A DNA stretch of 64,000 nucleotides from Microlunatus phosphovorus NM-1 (GTDB taxonomy: Bacteria > Actinomycetota > Actinomycetes > Propionibacteriales > Propionibacteriaceae), in contig NC_015635.1 of assembly GCF_000270245.1 (NCBI RefSeq), positions 3,100,001-3,164,000 of the forward strand. Reading direction: 5' to 3'. Below, piece by piece: positions 1 through 8,626 of the stretch; position 1 is the first letter of the stretch, and each line of letters starts with the position of its first letter. A program made the position numbers and the translations under genes. The notes beneath the pieces are model-generated. The model ran no database searches. It had not been told where the DNA came from and saw only the letters and a program-made list of their open reading frames with translations.

Positions 1-10
1 GCGCGGCGAC

Positions 11-3000
11 TCAGACACCGGAGGTCTCAAGCCGCCCACTGGCCGCCAGGCATGACGGCCCGAGCAATGCCTTCAGATCGGCCATCAGCGGCTGCGACGG
101 TGTGACCCGAAGCTGGTTGTCCAGTCGCATCAGGATCGTCTTATCGGGCTTGACCAGCTTCAGCCGCACCTCGGTGGTGCCGGGATGGGACCTCAGCACG
201 TCCGACAGTTGCTGCACCACCGGCGGCGTACACCGCACGGCCGGCAGCGAGATGACCACCGGGCCCGAGGGCGCCTCGGTCACATCGGGCAGGGTCAGCT
301 CCTGGGCGTTCAGCGACACTGAGTCGTCGTCGGATTTCACCCGGCCCTTGACCCGCACCACCACGTCGGTGGCGAGCACCGTGGAGACCAGCTCGTACGC
401 CTTCGGGAACAGCAGCACCTCGATCGATGCCTCGAGATCCTCGACCGAGACGATCGCCCAGATGTCACCGCGCTTGGTGGTCTTGCGGGTGATCGAGGTG
501 ATCATCCCGGCGATTGTCACCATGCCCTCACGCGGTCCGTCGTCGCTCATCAGCTCGCCGATGCCGATGTCGCGCTCGGCCACCAGGATGTGTTCCAGAC
601 CCTGCAGCGGGTGGTCGCTGACGTACAGCCCGAGCATCTCGCGTTCGAAGGCGAGCTTGGTCCGCTTGTCCCAGTCGGGCAGGTCAGGCACGGTGCTCAG
701 CGGCATCGCGGCGACGTCGTCCTCGTCGCCGAAGCCGGCGCCGAACAGGTCGTCCTGACCGTGCGCGGAGTTGCGTTTCAGATCCAGGACACCGTCCACC
801 GCGTTCTCGTAGACGGTCATCAGCGCTCGGCGGCTGTGCCCCATCGAGTCGAAGGCGCCCGCCTTGATCAGCGACTCGATGACTCGCTTGTTGCAGACTG
901 GCAGCGGCACCGCGTCCAGGAAGCCGTAGAAGTCGGCCGCCTTGCCCGCCTCGGTACGAGCAGAGACGATCCCGTCGACCACGTTGTGGCCGACGTTGCG
1001 GATGGCGGTCAACCCGAAGCGGATGTCCTTCCCAACCGGGGTGAAGTTGGCGGCGGACTCGTTGACGTCCGGCGGCAGCACTTGGATGCCCATCCGGCGG
1101 CACTCACCGAGATAGAGCGCCATCTTGTCCTTGTCGTCGGCCACCGAGGTGAGCAGCGCGGCCATGAACTCACCCGGGAAGTTGGCCTTCAGATAGGCGG
1201 TCCAGTAGGAAACCAGTCCGTACGCCGCCGTGTGCGCCTTGTTGAACGCGTAGTCGGAGAAGGGCACCAGGATGTCCCACAGCGCCTTGATCGCGGCGTC
1301 GGCGTAGCCGTTCTCCTTCATCCCGTTGGAGAAGGGGATGAACTCCGCGTCCAGGATCTCCTTCTTCTTCTTGCCCATCGCGCGGCGCAGCAGGTCGGCT
1401 TGGCCGAGGCTGTAGCCGGCCACCTTCTGCGCGATCGCCATCACCTGCTCCTGATAGACGATCAGGCCGTAGGTGGTGCCCAGGATCTCCGCGAGCGGCT
1501 CCTCGAGCTCCGGATGGATCGGGGTGATGTCCTGGCGCTTGTTCTTGCGCAACGCATAGTTCGTGTGGCTGTCGGCACCCATCGGACCGGGTCGGTAGAG
1601 CGCCAGCACAGCCGAGATGTCCTCGAAGTGGTCCGGCCGCATCAGCTTCAGCAGCGAGCGCATCGGCCCGCCGTCGAGCTGGAACACACCCAACGTGTCG
1701 CCCCGGCCCAGCAACTCGTACGTCGCCGGGTCGTTGAGCTCCAGATCCTCCAAGACGAGGTCGAAGTCCCGGTTGAGCTTGACGTTCTTCACCGCGTCGT
1801 CGAGCACGGTGAGGTTCCGCAGCCCGAGGAAGTCCATCTTGATCAGGCCCAGAGACTCACACGTCGGATAGTCGAGCTGGGTGATGATCGCGCCGTCCTG
1901 CTCGCGGCGCATGATCGGGATGATGTCGATCAGCGGCTCGCTGGACATGATCACGCCCGCGGCGTGCACGCCCCACTGTCGCTTCAGGCCCTCCAGACCG
2001 CGCGCGGTCTCGACGACCTTGGCGACCTCTTGGTCGCTCTCGACGAGGGCGCGGAACTCGCCGCCCTCGTTGTAGCGCTTGTGCTCAGGATCGAACAGCC
2101 CGCTGAGCGGAACGTCCTTGCCCATCACCGGCGGCGGCATCGCCTTGGTGATCCGCTCCCCGACCGCGAACGGGTAGCCGAGCACCCGGGAGGCGTCCTT
2201 GACGGCCTGCTTGGCCTTGATCGTGCCGTACGTGACGATCTGGCTGACCCGGTCGTCGCCGTACTTTTCGGTGACGTAGCGAATCACCTCGCCCCGCCGA
2301 CGCTCGTCGAAGTCGATGTCGAAGTCGGGCATCGAGACGCGGTCGGGGTTGAGGAACCGCTCGAAGATCAGACCGTGGTCAAGCGGGTTAAGATCCGTGA
2401 TCCGCATCGCGTACGCCGCCATCGACCCGGCACCCGAGCCACGGCCGGGACCGACCCGGATGCCGTTCTCCTTGGCCCAGTTGATGAAGTCGGCGACGAC
2501 GAGGAAGTAGCCGGCGAAGCCCATCGAGATGATGACGCCGGTCTCGAACTCGGCCTGCTTGCGGACCTCGTCGGGGATGCCGAGCGGGAACCGGCGGCGC
2601 AGCCCGGTCTCGACCTCCTTGACGAACCAGGACTCCTCGTTCTCCCCCGGCGGGCAGGGATAGCGCGGCATGTAGGTGCCGGCGCCCTCGGTGAAGGAGA
2701 TGTCGCAGCGCTCGGCGATCTCCAGCGTGGTGTCACACGCTTGCGGCAGCTCGGCGAACAACGCCCGCATCTCAGCCGGCGACTTCAGGTAGTAGCCGTC
2801 GCCGTCGAATTTGAACCGGTTGGTGTCGGCCATCGTGGAGCCGGACTGGACGCAGAGCAGCACCTCGTGCGCCGAGGCATCGGCTTGATGGGCATAGTGC
2901 AGATCGTTGGTAGCCACCAACGGCAACTGCAGATCCTTGGCGATCCTGAGCAGGTCGGCGCGGACCCGGTTCTCGATGGACAGCCCGTGATCCATCAGCT

Positions 3001-3559
3001 CGACGTAGTAGTTGTCCTTGCCGAAGATGTCGCGGAACTCCGCCGCGCTGGCGACCGCGTCGTCGTACTTGCCCAACCGGAGGTAGGTCTGGACCTCGCC
3101 CGAGGGGCAGCCAGTCGTCGCCAGCAACCCGTCGTGGTAGGTCTTCAGGAGCTCGCGGTCCATCCGCGGCTTGTAGAAGTAGCCCTCGAGCGAGGCGCGC
3201 GAGCCCATCCGGAACAGGTTGTGCATGCCGCCGGTGCTCTCCGCCCACAGCGTCATGTGGGTGAACGCACCACCGCCGGAGACGTCGTCCCCGCCGCCGT
3301 CGCCCCAGCGGACCCGCTTCCGCTCGGACCGGTGCGTCTTGGGGGTGACGTAGGCCTCGATGCCGACGATCGGCTTGACGTTGGACTTCTTCGAGGCCTT
3401 GTAGAACTCGTACGCCCCGAACAGGTTGCCGTGGTCGGTGACCGCGATCGCCGGCATCCCCATCCGCTCGCAGCCGGCGAACAGATCGCTGACGCGGGCC
3501 GCTCCGTCCAGCATCGAGTACTCGGAGTGAACGTGGAGATGGACGAAGCTATCCGACAT
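11..3559 (-). CDS. dnaE: DNA polymerase III alpha subunit (replicative polymerase)
   Basis: This is the catalytic subunit of the replicative DNA polymerase. The 1182-residue length is normal for DnaE1. The N-terminal PHP domain is visible (HVHSEYS near residue 10, TDHGN near 41); in actinobacterial DnaE1 this domain can carry metal-dependent proofreading activity. The palm holds the catalytic acidic motif PDFDIDFDERR near residue 410, and the fingers/thumb region has the basic run MGKKKKEI near 730. An OB-fold follows near residue 1010 (ITRKTTKRGDIWAIVS). The ATG start is followed at once by the conserved PHP strand, so the N-terminus is secure. It seems to stand alone, because the upstream region holds only gene remnants. 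Confidence 0.97.
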   Translation of the reverse strand: MSDSFVHLHVHSEYSMLDGAARVSDLFAGCERMGMPAIAVTDHGNLFGAYEFYKASKKSNVKPIVGIEAYVTPKTHRSERKRVRWGDGGGDDVSGGGAFTHMTLWAESTGGMHNLFRMGSRASLEGYFYKPRMDRELLKTYHDGLLATTGCPSGEVQTYLRLGKYDDAVASAAEFRDIFGKDNYYVELMDHGLSIENRVRADLLRIAKDLQLPLVATNDLHYAHQADASAHEVLLCVQSGSTMADTNRFKFDGDGYYLKSPAEMRALFAELPQACDTTLEIAERCDISFTEGAGTYMPRYPCPPGENEESWFVKEVETGLRRRFPLGIPDEVRKQAEFETGVIISMGFAGYFLVVADFINWAKENGIRVGPGRGSGAGSMAAYAMRITDLNPLDHGLIFERFLNPDRVSMPDFDIDFDERRRGEVIRYVTEKYGDDRVSQIVTYGTIKAKQAVKDASRVLGYPFAVGERITKAMPPPVMGKDVPLSGLFDPEHKRYNEGGEFRALVESDQEVAKVVETARGLEGLKRQWGVHAAGVIMSSEPLIDIIPIMRREQDGAIITQLDYPTCESLGLIKMDFLGLRNLTVLDDAVKNVKLNRDFDLVLEDLELNDPATYELLGRGDTLGVFQLDGGPMRSLLKLMRPDHFEDISAVLALYRPGPMGADSHTNYALRKNKRQDITPIHPELEEPLAEILGTTYGLIVYQEQVMAIAQKVAGYSLGQADLLRRAMGKKKKEILDAEFIPFSNGMKENGYADAAIKALWDILVPFSDYAFNKAHTAAYGLVSYWTAYLKANFPGEFMAALLTSVADDKDKMALYLGECRRMGIQVLPPDVNESAANFTPVGKDIRFGLTAIRNVGHNVVDGIVSARTEAGKAADFYGFLDAVPLPVCNKRVIESLIKAGAFDSMGHSRRALMTVYENAVDGVLDLKRNSAHGQDDLFGAGFGDEDDVAAMPLSTVPDLPDWDKRTKLAFEREMLGLYVSDHPLQGLEHILVAERDIGIGELMSDDGPREGMVTIAGMITSITRKTTKRGDIWAIVSVEDLEASIEVLLFPKAYELVSTVLATDVVVRVKGRVKSDDDSVSLNAQELTLPDVTEAPSGPVVISLPAVRCTPPVVQQLSDVLRSHPGTTEVRLKLVKPDKTILMRLDNQLRVTPSQPLMADLKALLGPSCLAASGRLETSGV

Positions 3560-3606
3560 GAACCCCTACGACCTCCACCTCGTCACCCAACCAGCAGGGG
3601 CCCAGA

Positions 3607-3826
3607 TTAGTCCTCCGATCTGACAGACTCCGCCAGACTCACCGAGTCTCGGTCACCCGTCTCCCCGCTGATGTCGTCGACGGCAGTGACCACCTCATCG
3701 AGGGTGGCGATGCGCATTGACTCGGCGGCGAACTCTGGGTGGAAGTCGGTCCTCGAGGTCACGTACCAGGTCGTCCCAGAAGAGCAGGTCGTCCCAGAAG
3801 ACGCTTGTGCCGGTCACTGTGGTCAC
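3607..3826 (-). pseudogene. Remnant of an XRE/HigA-type antitoxin gene
   Basis: Two frames together recall the N-terminal half of small HTH antitoxins. From the GTG at 3826 or 3817 one frame gives FWDDLLFWDDLVRDLED. After about ten extra bases the other frame continues PEFAAESMRIATLDEVV and ends at 3607. In intact relatives WDDLVRDLEDPEF and AESMRIATLD are contiguous and the HTH follows. Here the FWDDL segment is duplicated in frame by an 18-bp tandem repeat, the frame is then broken, and the HTH is missing. I infer a decayed toxin-antitoxin locus. No toxin partner could be recognised in 3827-3999. Confidence 0.5.
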
Positions 3827-3999
3827 TTCCCTTCCTCAGCGAAGATCGATGGTTCCGCGAACAGCCTGGCCAACGCTGGCTTGTGCTGGACCGGCCTGTC
3901 GAGGATCGTCTGGGACTACGACGGCTGGAAAGCGCTGCGTGACCAGGACAAGAAGGTCCCTCCTGCAGAGTGACCCAGCGCAGGTGTGTTCACTCGAGC

Positions 4000-4749
4000 T
4001 CACTCGAAGAGGTGGCGGTGATCCTCGGACCAGGCGATGCGGGCCCACAGTTCGTCCAGATATCCGTCATTCACCCAACTCAGCTGAGGCTCGATCCCTG
4101 CCAAAGCCAGCGTCCGTACTCGGTCGACGTCCCGACGTTGAACCGCGATGACCGCGTCCGTCATGCCTGCCGTCTCGATCCCGTACTCGTCACAGAAGAC
4201 TTTGACACGGCCCGCACGGTCGGGCGACTGGCCGAAACCGTGCCATCGCGCGGGCACCTCGTCGCTGCGGAAGGGCGCGAGATACTCCAGCGCGTAGGCG
4301 ACGTCTTCTTGTCTCGGTCCAGGGTGGCAGAAGTCCCAGTCGAACAGGCCCGCGGCCTCACCCTCTCGCCACACCATGTTCCATGGTCCAGGACCGCCAT
4401 GGCAGATGACCTCGAACGGCTGAAGGGGCGAGACAGCCCAGACGGCGCCGACCGGTGGTTCCCAGCCGAGGGAGGCATCGTGGATCCGGCGCAGCAACCG
4501 AGCTGCCGACCGCAGCCCGGTCTCCGTTGCCTGGAAAGGCCAGCAGGACGGGCCAGCTGCACCCGCGAGGAAGGAGACTTCCTCGTACTCAGCTGTGAGC
4601 GCCATTGGAGCCGGAACCTCGTGCACTCCGCTCGCACGAAGGTGCCGGAGCAGTTCGTGCACGGTCGCCGTCCACGGGTGCGCGGGCCTTCGTACTCGCC
4701 CATCGCTGATCCCAACTGTCCGCGACACGGACTCATTCGACCACAGCAC
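4000..4749 (-). CDS. APH-fold phosphotransferase with altered catalytic loop
   Basis: The 249-residue protein belongs to the aminoglycoside phosphotransferase / choline kinase-like superfamily. The C-lobe shows the Brenner-type loop CHGGPGPWN (residues 116-124) and the metal-binding segment GLFDWDF (134-140), followed by a conserved DVAYALEY helix. In the family the loop reads HGDxxxxN and the Asp is the catalytic base. Here residue 119 is Gly, which a single GAT-to-GGT change would explain. Asn124 and Asp137 are kept. The start is a GTG without a strong Shine-Dalgarno sequence. The protein may be inactive, a binding protein, or the site of a sequencing error. The substrate is unknown. Confidence 0.75.
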   Translation of the reverse strand: MLWSNESVSRTVGISDGRVRRPAHPWTATVHELLRHLRASGVHEVPAPMALTAEYEEVSFLAGAAGPSCWPFQATETGLRSAARLLRRIHDASLGWEPPVGAVWAVSPLQPFEVICHGGPGPWNMVWREGEAAGLFDWDFCHPGPRQEDVAYALEYLAPFRSDEVPARWHGFGQSPDRAGRVKVFCDEYGIETAGMTDAVIAVQRRDVDRVRTLALAGIEPQLSWVNDGYLDELWARIAWSEDHRHLFE

Positions 4750-4834
4750 TGAACCGCATCAGGTGGTAGCGAGCGGTCCGGTGGAGTTGGTGGGCGCGAA
4801 GGAACGACCTGCTGACGTCGGGCAGGATCGCGGT

Positions 4835-5521
4835 ATGTCCACGACAGTGATCAGCGAGCTTCAGCACGATGACTACCCCGGTCGTGGGCTTGTCCTTGCC
4901 CGTACTCCCGCCAATGGCGTGTGCGTCGTCTACTTCATCACCGGACGCAGCAGAGCGAGCCGCGACCGTGCCTTGGTCCGTGCGGGTGATTCGGTCTACG
5001 CACGGTCTCGTAGCGCCGGCGCGCATGACCCGCTTCGGCACTATCGGGCTGTCGCTGTCGGATCGAAGTGGTGTGTGATCGGGAACGGAGACCAGGTAGA
5101 CGCCGTCGTCGCCAACTTGGAGTCAGTAGGCCCCTCAGAGGCTGTGCAAGGTATCGAGTACGAGCCCGATCCACCACTGCGCACTCCTCGGATCACCTTG
5201 GTTGCGCCACGCCAGACCGGGTCACCGCTGTACGTCAGCGCAGCACGAGCAAGCATTCTCGATCCAGAGGTGACGCACCTCAGCTGTCTGACGGTCAGCG
5301 ACCTGCCGGAGGGCTGCGGAGTGTTGACAACGACCTACTACGGGATTGGTTCGGAGATTGATACCAGCCGACCACCGCTTGAGTTCTCGACCGACGTTGG
5401 CTCGGCCTCAGAGTTGCTGACCGCCGTGTGGGAATCCCTTCCCGCCGATCTGCGCGTCGCGGCGATAGCAGTCCAGCCGACGAGTCGCGATCCACTCGCG
5501 TTGCCAGCGCGGATGGCCTGA
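4835..5521 (+). CDS. IMP cyclohydrolase-like (PurO-family) protein
   Basis: A protein of 228 residues whose N-terminus (DYPGRGLVLA, then VVYFITGRSRASRDRAL) matches the pattern of the IMP cyclohydrolase family (PF07826) named after archaeal PurO, which closes the last ring of IMP from FAICAR. Bacterial members of this family usually coexist with canonical PurH, so the physiological role here is uncertain. The ATG at 4835 begins the homologous part; an in-frame extension upstream overlaps the divergent phosphotransferase and looks non-coding. It is divergent from the phosphotransferase and has no operon partner. Confidence 0.6.
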   Translation: MSTTVISELQHDDYPGRGLVLARTPANGVCVVYFITGRSRASRDRALVRAGDSVYARSRSAGAHDPLRHYRAVAVGSKWCVIGNGDQVDAVVANLESVGPSEAVQGIEYEPDPPLRTPRITLVAPRQTGSPLYVSAARASILDPEVTHLSCLTVSDLPEGCGVLTTTYYGIGSEIDTSRPPLEFSTDVGSASELLTAVWESLPADLRVAAIAVQPTSRDPLALPARMA

Positions 5522-5692
5522 CCTTAGTTCCTTGTGCCTGACGGCAACCGCTACATTCAGTTGAGTGGTAGCAGCGGGCGGTTCTGTAGCAGCAGGTTCG
5601 GCCGGCGAGGACGCGAGCGCCTGGACGCGACTCGCCAACGACTACGAACGAGGCCGGGCCCGCGAAGACTCGCTCGCGGTAGATGATCAGCT

Positions 5693-6618
5693 ATGGCCGA
5701 TCGACAGCTCGTGTCTCATCTGAGGACGGCGCTGCACAACCTCGAGGGCGAAGCAATCGCCATCGGCGCGGCCGTTGGCGACCAAATGGAGCTTGTTTGT
5801 CGAGGCAGCTTCAATAGCGCTCCGGTCCACGAACGAACCGTGTTCTACGGCGCGTCAGTGACCAAGCAGATCATCGGAGCAGCCGCGGCACGGGCAGTGC
5901 TCCGAGGCGTCGTGAACATCGACGATCCGCTCGCTCAGTGGCTACCGAGTCTCCCTCCGTCAATGGAGGCGATCCGACTGGACCACCTCGTCCACCACAC
6001 CTCCGGCCTTCCCGATCTCGCCGAACCCACGCTGGGTGTACCTGGCAGCAATGCCGAGCTCCTCGAGCGCTTCCACCAGCTCGATGCGCTGAAGTTCGCA
6101 CCTGGAACGAGGTTCGCCTACAACAACGCCGGCTACGTCGTACTCGCCGAGGCCCTCGCTCAGAGCCTCGGCCAGCCCATTGACGAGATCGCAGGCGAGC
6201 TCGTGATGCCCTTGGGCCTGTCGGACACACGGTTCGGCGGGCCTATTGTCCAGCTGCAGGGCAGGCCCGACCCGCCGGGAACCGTCGGCGACGGCGGGCT
6301 GTGGACATCCATCCATGACCTGACCCTGTGGCTGCAGGCCTGCAACGAAGGCGCGCTTGGTGCCGAAACCCACCAACTCGCCGAGCAAGGGACGACGTTG
6401 GCGATGGATCGCCAGTGGACTACGCCTGGGGCGTCCGAGTAGCTCCGTCGGCGGCAGGCCGAGTCATCACCCACGGCGGTAGCTGGGACATGTGGTTGGC
6501 CAAGACCGTTCGGATTCCGGAGCGTCACGTTGCCGTTGCCATCCTGAGCGTTGGCTCTACCGAACTCGAGATCAGTCGCACTGGCACCGACCTCGCCGCC
6601 GCAATCGCTTCGCGATAG
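5693..6618 (+). pseudogene. Serine hydrolase / beta-lactamase-like protein, frameshifted
   Basis: The first frame (5693-6442) encodes a class C beta-lactamase / D-Ala-D-Ala carboxypeptidase-like hydrolase. It has the nucleophile motif SVTK (residues 55-58) and the Tyr-Asn-Asn motif (143-145). It stops soon after position 6400, just where the family expects the C-terminal third. The next frame carries straight on with DYAWGVRV and ITHGGSWDMW, which contains the third active-site motif HGG, and ends at 6618. The break lies at about 6400-6425. All three catalytic motifs survive, so this is a very recent pseudogene or a one-base assembly error. Members act in the cell envelope or cytoplasm on peptides or esters; the substrate is unknown. 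Confidence 0.75.
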
Positions 6619-6684
6619 GCGGCCCGCTCGACGCGAAGTGTTTGGCTGATCAGGAGCAGCGCTGATGGCTGTCAGACTCCTGTC

Positions 6685-6957
6685 ATGAACTCGTCCCGAT
6701 CGCCATTTCTGCTGATAGGAGCCACCTGCGCCGCGCTGGTGGTCGCGGGCATCGTCGTCTATCGCACCGCGCCGCCAATATCCTCCACCTTCGGGTGGTT
6801 CGCCTATTCGCTGCCCTCAGAGAAGCTCTCGACCTCTAGATCTGCGCTCTCGGCTCAAAGGGTGACCGGACTTGTCATGGCCGTCGCGGGTGGGATCGGC
6901 GCGTCAGCGACAGTCGGATACGTCCTCGGACTCCGGAACAGTGGGATACAAGCCTGA
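6685..6957 (+). CDS. Small hypothetical membrane protein
   Basis: A 90-residue protein with two predicted membrane segments, roughly residues 8-27 and 62-84, joined by a polar serine-rich loop. I recognise no family. The ATG at 6685 has no strong ribosome binding site. It lies 66 bp after the frameshifted serine hydrolase on the same strand and may be its downstream partner. Confidence 0.45.
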   Translation: MNSSRSPFLLIGATCAALVVAGIVVYRTAPPISSTFGWFAYSLPSEKLSTSRSALSAQRVTGLVMAVAGGIGASATVGYVLGLRNSGIQA

Positions 6958-7015
6958 GGTCCTCGGCAAGGTAGCGGTGACGCGGTTCATCCTCGGATCG
7001 CGGTGAATCGCAGTT

Positions 7016-7046
7016 CGAGACGTTCCCGCGGGAACGTCTCGTACGC
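7016..7046. repeat. 31-bp repeat with 26-bp perfect palindrome, copy 1
   Basis: Positions 7016-7041 form a perfect 26-bp palindrome centred on TTCCCGCGGGAA. The same 31 bases, including five flanking bases on the right, recur at 9582-9612. A palindrome this long without a loop suits an operator for a dimeric regulator or a site-specific recombination or cleavage site better than a terminator, since there is no loop and no T-tract. Confidence 0.85.
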
Positions 7047-7070
7047 GTCAACTCAGAGCCCGCCTCCGGA

Positions 7071-7175
7071 TTGGCCTCCTGCCAAGTTCGCCACAGTGCC
7101 GTATAGGCACCGTCGGCTTCCGAAAGCTCCTGGTGGCTGCCGAGTTCGGTGATGCGGCCGCCGCCCATCACGGCC
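7071..7175 (-). pseudogene. Duplicated 3' end of the ABC exporter gene
   Basis: About 105 bp here match 10279-10383 with only a handful of differences. The minus-strand reading GRITELGSHQELSEADGAY is identical to the last part of the ABC exporter ending at 10276. Homology stops at about 7175, and nothing of the rest of that gene is present. The stop codon of the true gene is lost here, and the frame continues through the 7016 palindrome. This is a remnant, not a functional gene. It works with the real 3' end as a direct repeat bracketing 7.18-10.28 kb. Confidence 0.85.
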
Positions 7176-7226
7176 AGCACGATCTGCCGACCGCTCCCTA
7201 TCGCCGCACCCGGCCACACGGCGGAG

Positions 7227-7526
7227 CTACTCACCGTCAGCGGACTCCTCCGGTCGGAATTTGAACAATCCGAGTCGCGGCGCATCGAGTTCCAGTCGCT
7301 GGTTCAGGTCCTGGAAGGATGCGCGCATGATGGGTATGACTGCCGGGATGCCCGTCTGGTTCACGAACCTCGAGATGATGGCGGGTGCCACGTCGGCCAA
7401 CGACTGCTTGGAGGCGAACACTCCCAGAGCGTCGACGACAAGTCGCCCGCCGGGGCCCGTCGCCTCCGCTATGACGCGGATGCGTAGTCGACCGACTCCA
7501 CCGTTGGCCACCGCGTCGCCCGCCAT
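7227..7526 (-). CDS. SecB-like chaperone domain protein (short)
   Basis: The C-terminal ~70 residues (SLADVAPAIISRFV, then GIPAVIPIMRASFQDLNQRL) resemble the last strand and helix of SecB-like proteins, where an Ala/Pro-rich turn precedes a long helix that carries a hydrophobic face. Full SecB-like proteins are ~140-160 residues, and the N-terminal beta-strands are not evident here. The candidate start at 7526 would overlap the 3' end of the HTH gene by ~58 bp. In Mycobacterium tuberculosis a SecB-like chaperone follows the HigB1-HigA1 pair (TAC module), and the gene order here is the same. It may be a 5'-truncated gene. The family call is moderate. Confidence 0.4.
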   Translation of the reverse strand: MAGDAVANGGVGRLRIRVIAEATGPGGRLVVDALGVFASKQSLADVAPAIISRFVNQTGIPAVIPIMRASFQDLNQRLELDAPRLGLFKFRPEESADGE

Positions 7527-7966
7527 GCAGCGTTGAAGGCCTCCACCTGAGCGGGGCTGGCGGAGCATGCGTCGTCGAAGCCCTTCTTGCCGGTCCGGCG
7601 TAGCCACTCGTTGACGTCGCTCCAGGCCCAAAGCGGCCCGCTCACTACTGTGTGAGGGTTGGGGAACGGGTTCACCACGTCATGGGACTGGACCCAACTG
7701 CTGACTGCTTGTCGGGTCTTGTCACAACGGGTGGCGATGCCTGACTGATTGACAAGGTCGAGTTCCATTCGCTCGATGTCGACGCCCCGCCGCTTCAAGT
7801 CGAGCGCCAGTTCCTCCGCGGCGTTCTGGAAGTCGTCCGTGATGAGGCTGGTCATGACGAAGTGCAAGCCGCTATGGCTGCCGACGTTGACGCCGTGATC
7901 CGACAGCGCCTCCTCCAGTGTTTCGTCGATCGGTCGGGTGATATAGGTGACGTCGTATGTGTTCAT
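7469..7966 (-). CDS. HTH DNA-binding protein, putative antitoxin
   Basis: A 165-residue protein. The N-terminal ~65 residues start YDVTYITRPIDETLEEAL, a small alpha/beta domain seen in a family of actinobacterial HTH proteins. Next comes a helix-turn-helix (QSGIATRCDKTRQAVSSWV) and a wing-like FPNPHTVVSGPLWAWSDVNEW that recalls AlpA/MerR-type DNA binding. The C-terminal ~35 residues form an extra tail with several Trp. The ATG at 7966 is preceded by AAGGAG at ideal spacing. A perfect inverted repeat lies just upstream, as expected for autoregulation. The putative toxin gene is upstream and the SecB-like gene downstream, all on the same strand. The role as antitoxin is inferred. Confidence 0.65.
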   Translation of the reverse strand: MNTYDVTYITRPIDETLEEALSDHGVNVGSHSGLHFVMTSLITDDFQNAAEELALDLKRRGVDIERMELDLVNQSGIATRCDKTRQAVSSWVQSHDVVNPFPNPHTVVSGPLWAWSDVNEWLRRTGKKGFDDACSASPAQVEAFNAAWRATRWPTVESVDYASAS

Positions 7967-7989
7967 CGGGCTCTCCTTGCTTCAATACT

Positions 7990-8021
7990 GGCAGGAGGTT
8001 GACAGATGTCAACCTCCTGCC
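7990..8021 (-). promoter_or_regulatory. Palindromic operator upstream of the HTH gene
   Basis: Two perfect 15-bp arms (7990-8004 and 8007-8021) flank a 2-bp centre. Each inner half contains TTGACA, read on opposite strands. The minus-strand copy at 8007-8012 is a consensus -35 box for the HTH gene, though the -10 region is weak. The site lies 24 bp upstream of the HTH start codon and is the obvious operator for that protein. Confidence 0.75.
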
Positions 8022-8031
8022 ATGGGTTCCG

Positions 8032-8283
8032 CTACGAGCCGAACTTCGGGCACCTGGACAACATCTTGCGCACCCGGCGAGCCTCGTTGGTTGGAGACTT
8101 CGGCGTGCCCGACACCGAGAAGGTGCCGTGGTCAGGCTGTACACACGGACAGAAGAGCTTCACGCCGTGTCCCAACGCCTTGACCCGCCAACCCTGATCC
8201 ATGGCCTCCAACACGACCCCGGACACCTCAGGCTTAAGCCGCTTGCGAACCGCCGTCCGGTCCAGCTCTTCGCCTGTTCCCAT
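8032..8283 (-). CDS. HicA-like small protein, putative toxin
   Basis: An 83-residue protein. Its core GWRVKALGHGVKLFCPC, then VSGTPKSP and RRVRKMLSRCP, follows the order of a HicA-type dsRBD-like fold: Gly-His-Gly before a beta-strand, then a strand ending in a conserved turn and a C-terminal basic helix. The paired Cys (CPC and a distal Cys) mark a subfamily I know from other actinobacteria as uncharacterised proteins. The ATG at 8283 has GGGAG six bases upstream; a longer reading to 8391 has no such support. The stop lies 65 bp before the HTH gene and the gap holds the palindromic operator. Toxin activity is inferred from fold and context only. Confidence 0.5.
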   Translation of the reverse strand: MGTGEELDRTAVRKRLKPEVSGVVLEAMDQGWRVKALGHGVKLFCPCVQPDHGTFSVSGTPKSPTNEARRVRKMLSRCPKFGS

Positions 8284-8626
8284 CAGGACTCCCAGCACGT
8301 TCCGCGAGGGCACAGGCACGTGTGCTGGGCACGGTTGGTCAGGTGCATGCGCGGACGCTATCAACTCGCTCGGACATCGCCGCGCTGTCAAATCCGAGGT
8401 GATGGACCGTGGTATGTCCGAAGCCGACTGGGCCGGTCATCAGCACCTGCGCCGTGGTAGAAGGCTTTCACCAGTGGTCGAAGAAACGATGACGCGGATT
8501 GCCATGGAGCGCCTACCGCAGCGCATGGTGGCGAACAGTTCTGAGGAGTTGGTGACCTGGATGCCAGTGGCACCGACCGCAGGGTCGGCGTGGAATCGCG
8601 GGATGCCGGCGGGAACACTTGAGCGC
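8284..8626. other. Gene-free stretch
   Basis: I found no recognisable protein, RNA or repeat in this stretch between the putative toxin and the DinB remnant. Open frames exist on both strands, but their translations are rich in Arg, Ser and Pro and resemble no family. Confidence 0.5.

Noticed and set aside
590-3610. Long plus-strand open frame antisense to dnaE (about 1000 codons)
   Set aside because: It mirrors dnaE third-position GC, its translation is Arg/Val/His-rich without domains, and dnaE is unambiguous.
3671-3973. Plus-strand 100-codon frame after dnaE
   Set aside because: No ribosome binding site or family match, and it runs opposite the antitoxin remnant.
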